A stretch of DNA of 64,000 nt from Paracentrotus lividus (taxonomy: Eukaryota > Echinodermata > Echinoidea > Camarodonta > Echinidae): positions 986,732-1,050,731 of the forward strand of contig CALNVZ010003426.1 in assembly GCA_940671915.1 (NCBI GenBank), given 5' to 3'. Positions 54,960-64,000 of the stretch are shown here, piece after piece. The position numbers were made by a program, and so were the translations under genes. Below the pieces are notes generated by a model. That model was not told the origin of the DNA. It did no database searches and was given only the letters and a program-made list of their open reading frames with translations. Positions within the stretch are counted from its first letter, which is position 1. Each line of letters starts with the position of its first letter.

Positions 54960-55940
54960 TTAAAGACTGATTTGCCTTTTTGACCAAGTATTACGCTAAT
55001 CAGTCTCCGTTCGATTAAAAAAAAAGCAAAATCGTACATCGGGACAGGGGAGCTAAGTATCTCCATTTTAGGTGTTGAAAACTTTTCATTTGTGTATAAT
55101 GTCTTGTGTAGATCATTAGTGGTATCCAAAAATTAAAGCCAAAACCTGATTTTCGTTGCTGGTATTATGGGTCTTCTCTTTGTTTCCGTGTATATTTTAA
55201 TTCATTCGACAATACTTTTTAGTAAAACAAAAATAGTATAGCTTAATGGACATAAAAGTTTTATTCTGACGAAACGCCCTAGGATTTCTACTCATAAGTC
55301 GCCAAATATATTTTTTTTACCGACACGTCTACTCATATGTTTTGTGAGCTGTCCTCTAGCATTCATGCCCGGTCATTATGCGAAATCAACACCAAGATGG
55401 GACGGCGTAGGCGAAAAAAGTGAATTTTTTTGATATTCGATATTGATATGCTGTGAGGGAAACATTTATAAGTTCATTTATCCCATCAAACTCAAAATAC
55501 ATGCATACACAGAGTAATAATATTGAACCTATAAAAAAATATTAAAAATATAAAAATACAGAACCAAAAAAAAAAAAAGAATAAAAACAAGAAAAAAAAA
55601 AAACAAATCAAACCAAGAAAAGAAAAAACAAAAAAAAAAAAAAAAACCAAAAAAAAAAACGAAAAAAAAAAAAAAAACAAAAAAAACAAAAAAAAAACTA
55701 AAAAAACAAAAAAAAACAATGCAGACAAGAAAAAACAGAAAAAAAGAAAGACAGGGGAAAAAAAGAAGGATGAAAAAAACAAGTTACGGAAAGTTCTTTT
55801 GTGATTTTCTTGTAGCTTTCATGAAAATACAAAACAAATACCAGTTGTTATTACACACAACAAAAAATGAGACTTGCAATATATGATGATCACACCTCAA
55901 ATATCCATGTATTTTTGACAATATACTGACACCACATCCA
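54960..55940. mobile_element. degraded member of the TACAGTCTGTGTCAAA MITE family
   Basis: Shared words with 60262-60770 (reverse) and 14184-14625: aattaaagccaaaa, ttttagtaaaacaaaa, gtcattatgcgaaatca and, at the right, caaatatccatgtatttttg acaatata. A long A-rich block (55545-55785) is inserted in or has expanded within it. Confidence 0.55.
55545..55785. repeat. A-rich low-complexity tract
   Basis: About 240 bp of poly-A runs broken by single C, G or T. The phenylalanine-rich minus-strand frame is an artefact. The corresponding place in the sister copies (60.45 kb, 14.5 kb) lacks it, so it may be expansion or sequencing artefact. Confidence 0.85.
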
Positions 55941-57480
55941 TAGTGCTTTCACTCAATAAGAGCTACTTTGAAAACACACCTAAATCGAGTATTTTTAAAT
56001 TTGACAATATACGACACACCAAAATGAGTTATTAATTAACTACATTTCATTGTAGCAAAGTAACATAACTAATTGGTTTGAGTACAGATTGCACAAACTA
56101 ATCTAGTAGTAACGCTTACATACTCAGAGAGTTAGGTTAAAAGCTCAATCAACGTTGCGTTGTGATAGTTTGTGCAACCTTACTTACTGAATCTCTGAGT
56201 ATGTAAAGCGATACTCAACTAGTGAGTCCTATTCCCTTTTGTTTGTTGTTGCCTGTTTTTAATAAGATATTTGGAATGTTACGGATGATATACACACTCA
56301 AGTGCATCAATTCTCTCAACCAATACACGCATTACTCACTTCTCAGTTGCCATCAACTTTCACCTACAAAGCCAAGGCACATTGATGATCCTTGACCATT
56401 ATGCATCAAATTACTCAAACTGTGAACCTGGAACATGACTGACAAATAATGGGAAATCCAATGGCCATGTTAATCTTAGTGTTAGTTTATCAGGACGATG
56501 TATATCATCGAAAACATTCCAAATATCATATAAAAACACGGGCAAACAACAGACAAAAGGAGGAAAAGGACTCACCCAAAAGACAATAAGAGCATGCAAG
56601 GCTCTCCGCTTCTCGGATCCTCTGCTCACAGAGTGTAACTCTATATGTTCCGCCCTCTAAACATGTACGCACTTAAGGGGGTATATCTCACTTGGTTTGC
56701 GAACCCAGGCGAATTTACAGAGGTGTTATATATATAGAGGGATCTACCCAACGTTCTTTTGTGCTGCTTGTAGACAAGCATAAAGGGGTTATCTCGTGTA
56801 TTCAGAGAATGGCATGTTTTCTTTAGCAATGTTTTAAGCCAAGCTCAAAGGGGTTTTTCTCGTTTCATTGTAAAGATTGCTTATATTCTGTGCTGCTTTA
56901 GTAGGCAAGCTCCAATAGGGTTATCTAACTGTATCAACATGCGCCCATGTTTTCTTTTGTACTGCCTTGTTAGGCAAGCACAAAAGGTTGTTGAGATGTA
57001 CTGAAATGATCATGGCATGGTTCTTTTGTTTAGAAGCCTACTGCCATTGTTAGTCATACAGTACAAGGTGGTGTAGTATTTGTATCCGCAGCCTCATTGG
57101 GCATGTTTTCTTTTGTACTGATTTTTTATGCAATCACCAAAGCATGGGCCGTGGAAGCGCTTTTGAAAGTAGTGAGCTGAGCCGAAAGGGGGCCCCGAGG
57201 AGGGGGACAACTGAACGAAGACGTGTCGTAGTATTATCATCTACCGTGAATTACAGGCTATATTAGAAATTTCTCAGCAATCTCACTTTACTTCGTATTT
57301 GTTAGTTGTATCTCACCCGACATCCACGACAGCGCGTACCCAAGTTTGAGAGAAACTTCACTTGCACCAATGTATTACGTTAATTGAAACAGTAAAGCTT
57401 ACTAGGGGATACTCAAGAAAAAAAGTATATTATATTCCATAATTCTTTTCTCTATGCAGTATCCCTAGTAACCTTTACTA
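55940..57480. repeat. inverted duplicate block B (right copy)
   Basis: Reverse complement of 52553-54060 (anchors actagtgagtcctattccc, gaatttacagaggtgtta, ggcaagcacaaaagg, cttccacggccc read in reverse, and the hairpin tactaggggatactc with gtatccctagtaac). Confidence 0.7.
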
Positions 57481-57484
57481 TGTT

Positions 57485-59720
57485 CTGCAAGAAGCGGGAG
57501 TGTACTTTAACAGAAACACATTCTGAAGTTAAAAAATACGTGATATATACCGAATAAAGCCGCTCACCTGCAAGAGTAGCAAACGGGTTTACTCATGGAA
57601 ACTAGTTCTTGTTTTTTGTGTGTAATCTTCATACTATAAAAAAAAATGTTTTCCAAACTGTACCATTGTATTTGACACAGACTGTAGTTCAGCTATTAGA
57701 AATGCTACTACGATATGGGCAAAAGGACTATTGCTCACAAATACCAAATCTTAGAGAAAGCGAAAGTTCTCTGAGAAAAAATATTGTTTCTTTACCAATT
57801 GCTTTTTATTAATAGCTTATATGAATATTATTTATTGTTTGTACATGAAGAGATTTTGGATTTACAGGGGGGCGCGTAGATCCACTTTTTGTCCACCTAT
57901 CTAAGAACAAAAGGGGCATTTTGTTTTGCCAAACTTTGTCAGATATCTGTGGAAGCTGATATTCAAAACAGTACATTTTGTAAAAAATTGCTCTCTGGAA
58001 TTTATGGGTCTTCAGACATTTGTTACTAGACAGATACAAGTCTGAAACATTGCATTGTCAAGGATTATCATTCACCTCAGGTTTTCATCACATTGGATTG
58101 GCTGTCAATTTGGAAGTCAGCTCTTTACGTGTTATTTAAAAATTTTATTACAGATGTGCTTTGCATTACTTATTGCCGCTATTTCTAAATATGGCCATGT
58201 CCAATTATTGAATCTATTATTTGCAGTTATGAAGATAAAAGGAACCCTGTGATAAGGGAGCGGAAATAATATCTGTAAGATAAAAAATATTGACATAAAT
58301 TAAGCATAAGGAATATCTGATTCACTTGAGGATTTCCGTCCGGATTAGTAATTTGAGACCAAATGAATCCTGATTACTATACAAGCATGACAGAGGCGGT
58401 CTCTGTCGATCCCCATTTTATACGCTTGCTTACTTTTTATTTAGTTCATCCCCATAAGTTGTATCAACTGGTCAATTTCCTTTGTTTTGTTCAAATTTGT
58501 ATCTAAAAAGTGTGCAATCTCTGCACACGATGGATCCCATTGCATACATTTAAGTTATCTGCGAAGTTGACTTTATATCTTTCGGGCTTTTAATGCAGGT
58601 TCTATGCAAATAGCTACTTGAATCGCCTCGGAGCAAATGAATAGTTACAGATTTAGCTAGGGACGTTATATCTACAGCGGTAATTGAACAATAGCTCACA
58701 GGCCGTTCTTGGGACATAAAGACAAGTCTCTCAGCTAATTCGGGAGCATGAATTTTATTCGCGTTTCAATACACAATTTAATATTAACATTACTTATTTA
58801 CAATTTAACAAAATTATAGTTGAGGGAATAACAGGACATAACACAACCCCAATGTGAAGCAAGAGACGGTAGATTAATATTAATTTAAAGAAATCTCTTA
58901 TATAGACTTACTCTTTATAAAACGAGGTGGCATTGTTCCACACTTCCAATATCATGTAATCCTATCAAAATCAAATTACAATGTAATATGTTAAACCGAA
59001 CTTCTGACACTTCCGACTGAAGAGCTTATACACGTTGTTAAATGTGTGTATAAACAAATTAAAAGCATTTAAAAAAATAAATTAAAAAAAAATACACATT
59101 CTTCGGCTTCTAATACTTTTAACCAACCGCTGTTTACTATAGAACCTTTCCAACTCTTTGTGTAAAGTTATTACACAACACCTGTTTAATCAACTGTTGA
59201 TATAAGAATTTTACACCTTTTTGTACACTTTTACACGCGTTATTAGTTAGTGTAATTGGTGTATAGCTCTCATGTAACTACAACGATTATCCTGCACGTA
59301 ATGTGTACAGCTCCTTTGTCGTGATAATCGGGGCTGGCAATAATTTTAATATATTTATAAAAATAATAAATAGTGAAACATCACCACGAAGTTAACGATG
59401 ATCGTGTAATAACAAAATATCTCAATATCTATATTGATTGTAATCCGACAAAAATAGATAAGAACACAATTAAAGTGGGACGAACGAGACCAATAGGATA
59501 AAGATTAACTTACCCCGCCTTGCTCCAATGTTTGTCATAACTCCTTCCTAATAAGTGGAATGCTCCTTCATAATCAAGCTTCATATAAATAATGTTATGT
59601 GACCATTGCGGAGGTTTTGAGCTGGGTAAATCAAGACTAAGTGGTACTCCCAATCCCTCCTTCATCACAGTGCCATGCACGTATACACACCTGTTTTCTC
59701 TTTGACTACGCAATTATATC
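57485..59720. repeat. inverted duplicate block A (right copy)
   Basis: Reverse complement of 42215-44150 but about 300 bp longer. The surplus is spread as short extra bases throughout, rather than one insertion. Includes the family end ttgacacagactgta (57673-57688). Confidence 0.75.
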
Positions 59721-59754
59721 ATAGTATAATAATCCCAGTTCATGTACATAAAGC

Positions 59755-60245
59755 TTTAAAGAACAAATTTTTGTCCTTTAACCCAAAATAAGTAATTATT
59801 TCAGGTTGTAATTTGATAGTTATATTGGTTAGATAACCACAATTTCAAAAGTTTAACCATATACATTTGAGTAAGGCCAGTAAAAAATATATGCGTTTAT
59901 TTATATAGTTGCTTTTGCGTTTCTTAAAAAAATGTACATAATTATCTGAAAACTATGTTAAGTTTTAACCAAGATGTTTTTCATGTAGAGAATTCTATCA
60001 AAATCTTAAAATTGAAACCATTTCATGTTTATATCAACAGTCCCGATTGAAATAGACTCAATAATTAACAAATTTCAATTTCTCTTTTCCTCCCAAGTTC
60101 CAAAAATGATGTTTCCATTTTGTAAGACTTTTGCACTTTTTATGTTATTTTATAAAAGTTTGGTCTATGAAACACCCCTTTTTTCCTAATTTTCCAATAA
60201 TCCCCAATTGCCCCCTAAATATCTATCGGGAAATTATAATACAAT
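59755..60245 (-). pseudogene. LINE reverse-transcriptase C-terminal fragment, noisy copy
   Basis: Same sequence as 60861-61270 in direct orientation (gatagttatatt, tatatgcgtttatttatata, aagatgtttttcatgtagag, aatgatgtttccattttgta). It is longer by scattered single-base insertions, so the frame is broken many times. Confidence 0.65.
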
Positions 60246-60261
60246 AGGTTACCACCTATTA

Positions 60262-60770
60262 CTTTGACTTATATGGATGTGTGTCACTATATTGTCAAAA
60301 ATACATGGATATTTGAGTGTGATCACTCATATATGCAAGTTCTCATTTTTTGTGTGTAATAACAACCTGGTATTGTTTTGTATTTTCATAAAGCTAGAAA
60401 ATCAAACTTTCTTCTGCAATTTTTTTTCATCACATTTGATGCAGTATTTTTTGAGATATGACTAATTTTCTACAATCAAGAATAATCCTTTTTTCGCACG
60501 CCGTCCCATGCCTTTGTGTATGATTTCGCATAATGACCGTGAATTCGGCACTCCAGAACAATAGACGTGCGTAATTTCGATTTGTTCCTCGTCGCATAAA
60601 ACTTAGCATAACTTTTGTTTTACTAAAGCAAATTATACAGGACAAAGAGCATCAGCAAGAAAAATCTTTTGGCTTTAATTTGATACCACAAGCACGCATT
60701 ATATGAAAAGTTTTCACACCTAAATGATTAGTCCCCCGACTGTACGATTTTTTTTTACACAGACTGTATA
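60262..60770 (-). mobile_element. MITE copy, TACAGTCTGTGTCAAA family
   Basis: The right end acacagactgta (60756-60769) is the family end on the minus strand. The interior shares gacgaggaacaaatcgaaat, acgcac(g/t)tctattgttctgg and gatgaaaaaa with 14184-14625. The left end is not clear. Confidence 0.6.
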
Positions 60771-60984
60771 TTGTCAAAAAAGGCAAACAGTCTTTACACT
60801 TTGCTGTTTCCCTTCTTATGACCACCATTATACAGTTTAAAGCATTGTTATTTTGTCCTTGAAACCCAAATAGTTTATTTTTTCGTTTGTAATTTTGATA
60901 GTTATATTGTGGTTAGATAACCACAATTCAAAGTTTAACCATATACCATTTGAGTAAGGACACGTAAAAAATATATGCGTTTAT

Positions 60985-61485
60985 TTATATAGTTTCTTTT
61001 GCGTTCTTAAAAAATGTACATATATTATCTGAAACTATGTTAAGTTTTAACAAGATGTTTTTCATGTAGAGAATTCTATTCAAAATCTTAAATTGAAACC
61101 ATTTCATGTTTATATCAACAGTCGATTGAAATAGACTCAGATAATAACAATTCAATTTCTTTTCCTCAAGGTCAAAATGATGTTTCCATTTTGTAAGACT
61201 TTTGCACTTTTTTATGTTATTATTAAAAAATGTTTGGTACATATGTGAACACCCTTTTTTCATTTTCAATATCAATTGCAATACTTCGGGAATTATACAG
61301 GTTCCATTACTTTCGGTATAGTATTTTTTATCAAAACCTAATCTAATTGCATTACACATGCCATAATATTGAAGAAAGTTTGTTTGCGAATTAAACTTCT
61401 GTTGAAATTCATAATATGACAGAAATGATCCATCTGCTTTTAAAATATCATTTACAAAACGGACTCCCTTTAGTTGGATTGTCAA
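60985..61485 (-). pseudogene. LINE (L1-like) reverse transcriptase C-terminal fragment
   Basis: An open frame of 166 codons (the first is a non-ATG codon). It contains VNDILKADGSFLSYYEFQQK, TNFLQYYGMCNAI, MKWFQFKILNRILYMKNILL and, near the end, NICTFFKNAKETI. This is the pattern of the region after the reverse-transcriptase core in L1-like LINEs, ending at the zf-RVT motif, whose first CxxC is degraded (CTFF). There is no start, no polymerase core and a premature end: a dead fragment. Two broken copies lie at 54065-54700 (plus) and 59755-60245 (minus). Confidence 0.7.
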
Positions 61486-61789
61486 TATTGTATACTTTTT
61501 TATGACTAACCGTTCGTAATGGCCAATGGTAATGGCAATTGTGACCGATGGTCATGCTCTCTAAGATCTCGTCTGAGTTTACGGTAAGTCTGAACATTAA
61601 AATCAGCTGTAACCAGGGAATATTTGTCTGCATTTCCATGTAGTCTGTTTCTGTAGCAATTATTGTATTTTTTTGTGAGTAAATTTGCAGTTTGATTATC
61701 CATGATTATCCATTGAAACAATCTGATTAATGATAAATATTAGTGTGTGTACACTATGGTATCATGTATTATTATAATTTTTTTTTTCC

Positions 61790-62770
61790 AATTTCAAAAG
61801 TATATGGGTTTGTTTTTGAGATTTGTTTACTAAAATACTAAGTAACTCATCAGCTTTAATTTGAGACATTGCTTACGTCCAAACTGTAATTGGTTACAGA
61901 GTTAGGGTCCTTTAAAGGTAATAGGTACAAAACCCATTTTTCCAAGTTCTTCGTTTTTAGGGTATAAAACCAACTTTTTATAAATTTTTGGTTTCATAGT
62001 TTTTTGGGGTTTTGTCACATAAAGTTTCAATGAAATACAATATCATTTGTCAAAGGACCTATCTCAATGGCAATGAGATGGGTTCACAATTATGAGTCTC
62101 CTGTGTCGTGGAGGCGTCGTGGTGACGTCTCCTGAGACTTCAGGGCGTTGAGGGTAAATGGAACAAAAGTCAAACATGTTCAATCTTTTAGTAGACTTCT
62201 TTAAGATGCCAGCAAGTAAAAATTATTATTAGCCCGTTCGATTTCTTTTAGTCGTTAGCAAGTTCCGACAACGTCTCTACGACGTCGTGGATACTTAAAG
62301 GACGTCATGGCAACCCCGCAAAGACGTCACAGAGACTTGCTCGCGTATTAAAGAAGTCTACTAAAAGATTGGACGTGTTTGACATTTGGTTGATTTTTCT
62401 CGCGACTTCTTGCAGAATCAGGTGACGTTGCAGCGACCTCTCCGAGACTGCAGAGACTCATGAATAATCGAGAACCCACGTCATTGCCAGTGAGACAGGT
62501 CCTTTGACAAATGAGATTTCATTTCATTGAAACTTTGTGTGACAAAACCCCCCGAAACTATGAAACCAAAAATTTATTAAAAAGTTGGTTTCATACCCCA
62601 AAACGAAAAAACTTGGAAAAAATGGGTCTTGTACCTATCACATTTAAAGGACCCTAACTCTGTGTCCCATTACAGTTTGGACATAAGCAATGTCTCGAAT
62701 TAAAGCTGATGAGTTACCTTGTATTTTAGTGAACAAATCACACAAATAAATCATATACTTTTGAAATGAC
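61790..62770. mobile_element. ~980-bp foldback element
   Basis: The arms are inverted copies: caatttcaaaagtatatggg, actcatcagctttaattt, ggtcctttaaaggtaatagg and aaaccaactttttataaatt at the left; aatttattaaaaagttggtt, cctatcacatttaaaggacc, aattaaagctgatgagtta and atatacttttgaaat at the right. Near the centre, aatcttttagtagacttctt is mirrored by aagaagtctactaaaagatt. The middle is rich in GACGTC-type words. Confidence 0.8.
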
Positions 62771-62789
62771 TGACCTTTTAACTTCGGTT

Positions 62790-63460
62790 ACCTATTTTTA
62801 GGAACACACTGTATATACCGAGTGAGTAAAAAAAACAAAAAAACAATACACCTAGAAAAATTTCAATAAAAAGAAAACCAATTTATAAACCCCAAATTAT
62901 TTTACATATTCTGAAAGAGTAACTCCTCTCGCATCTTCTGGTACCCTTTTTGTGTGGTAAGTCTTTACGTTTGGGTGAACACGACGCATTGTTTGCGAAC
63001 ATGCAAATTTCGAATTGTGCAAGGGTGGGGATGAAATTGAAACAACAAAAGCTGACAAAAAAAGCTATATAGAATAATAAAGGGGCACTTTCTAACATAA
63101 GAATTGTAGATAATTGTGTATTATAGACCCTATTTAGTATCCGCAGCGCGAAGCGCGAGCCGAAAATTGGGTTAAAAGATATATGCAATAAATAAAGGGG
63201 TACTTTCTAGTATTATTTTGTTTTCTAGATAATTGTGTATTATAGACCCAATTTAGTATCCGCGAACGCAAAGCGTGAGCTGAAAATTTTGAGTTAATTG
63301 TGCATTATATACCCTACTAAATTGGTAGGCCCTATGTGCGAGCGCGAAGCGCGAGCCGAAAATTTGGAGCTCAAATTGGCATTTGTGCATTATGATTTAG
63401 TATATGGCGAGCCGAAAAGTTGGGTTTTAAAAGAAAAAATGTGGAATAAATAAAGGGGCA
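62790..63460. repeat. tandem GCGAAGCGCGAGC-bearing repeat
   Basis: Units start aataaaggggcactttctag (63076, 63190, 63447) and hold attgtgtattatagaccc, tttagtatccgc and a gcgcgaagcgcgagccgaaa block. The left part (62820-62995) matches 41000-41095 and the reversed centre of the 16018-16357 MITE. Confidence 0.65.
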
Positions 63461-63779
63461 CTTCCTAGTATTCCCACGAGCCGACTATTTTCCATCGAGG
63501 CCGAGGGCCACTAGGCCGAGGGTCCACGAGCCTCTTTTTTTGGTGAATTGGAAAGTTTAGTCTTAAATATTTTTTCCTTATTTTTACTTTTCGTTAGTAA
63601 TGTATTTCTTTTTTCTTTAAAAAATGGAGAAAAATCGGCCTCGTGGACCCTCCCCACATTATAGGCCTTAGTTATGGTCGTTTAGAACCCAACTGGGCCT
63701 ATTTCGCACGTCTATTGAATGAAGTTTTGCGAATATTGTACAAACATGGGGCTTTTCCCTTATCTTCTTTTCTTTTTCT

Positions 63780-63819
63780 TCTTTTCTCTCCCTTTTCCCT
63801 TTTTCTCCCTTTTTCTCCT

Positions 63820-63850
<31 letters not shown>

Positions 63851-63895
63851 GGGGGGGGGGGGCCCGGGCCCGTCGGCCCCCCCTGGATCCGCGCC
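63780..63895. repeat. pyrimidine/poly-T and poly-G/GGGCCC tract with GCGCGGATCC end
   Basis: CTTTTTCTCC-type pyrimidine, a T run to 63850, a G run, gggcccgggcccgtcggccc and ggatccgcgcctga. The last motif is the complement of the caggcgcggatccaggg end of a dispersed repeat. Confidence 0.8.
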
Positions 63896-64000
63896 TGATG
63901 ATCTTTAAAATGTAATCGGGTATAATATACAAATCAAACAGAAGAATAGGAGCTAGGACTCGAGAAGAAGAAGAAGTCAAAGTGTATGTGTTCTTTTTCA

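Noticed and set aside
55492-55782. Phenylalanine-rich minus-strand frame resembling a membrane protein.
   Set aside because: It is the translation of an A-rich tract; the hydrophobicity is an artefact.
1-64000. CRISPR arrays, rRNA genes, bacterial operons, integrated viral genes.
   Set aside because: Nothing of these kinds was seen. Regular short repeats found are microsatellites, MITE arms or degenerate tandem repeats. The only retroelement protein remnant is the L1-like LINE fragment.

Overview
This is a eukaryotic (animal) nuclear window: AT-rich, dominated by introns and intergenic DNA, with GT-AG introns and dense small DNA transposons. Two conserved genes can be read. The style of the repeats (many TACATGTA palindromes, GGAGGCAT / TGACCTTTGACCTTG repeats, GGGCCCCGTTGC-type MITEs, GCGCGGATCC repeats) suggests a marine invertebrate deuterostome, most likely an echinoderm such as a sea urchin. 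The clade is an inference from repeat style; no marker gene here fixes the species.

Layout. (1) 171-1293, plus strand: the last two coding exons of a thymidine phosphorylase (TYMP) gene that enters from the left. (2) 1294-11310: intergenic DNA with several MITEs, a 1-kb purine-rich tract and compound hairpins. (3) 11311-39768, minus strand: a complete 15-exon TBC1D15/TBC1D17-type Rab GTPase-activating protein gene. I rebuilt it exon by exon; all splice phases agree and it gives 632 codons plus a stop (634 with an alternative exon-12 acceptor). Both catalytic fingers are present: IxxDxxR, split across the exon 9/10 junction, and YVQ in exon 11. TYMP and TBC1D15 are convergent. (4) 39769-64000: the TBC1D15 5' flank, with CRE-type sites close to exon 1 and then more than 20 kb with no gene I can recognise, filled with transposon remnants, LINE pieces and inverted duplications.

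The most informative non-genic content is the mobile DNA. There are two TTAA-flanked piggyBac-like MITEs; a 1.5-kb foldback element with a 7-bp target duplication; a 592-bp TA-flanked foldback whose empty site survives in an adjacent tandem duplicate; and two ~2.5-kb elements sharing terminal repeats and multiple subterminal CAATTGTAACA motifs but having different interiors. A tRNA-derived SINE candidate and several further MITE families are also present.

The segment from about 52.0 to 61.5 kb should be treated with caution. It contains a 25-N gap and nested inverted copies of neighbouring sequence whose copies differ mainly by extra single bases. That pattern suggests poorly polished long-read gap filling or misassembly, possibly on top of genuine inverted duplications. 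A 640-bp G-rich, compositionally foreign island lies just before it. I found no rRNA, confident tRNA, CRISPR array or bacterial-type operon, and no convincing new multi-gene system. The subterminal-repeat element family is the best candidate for something undescribed.
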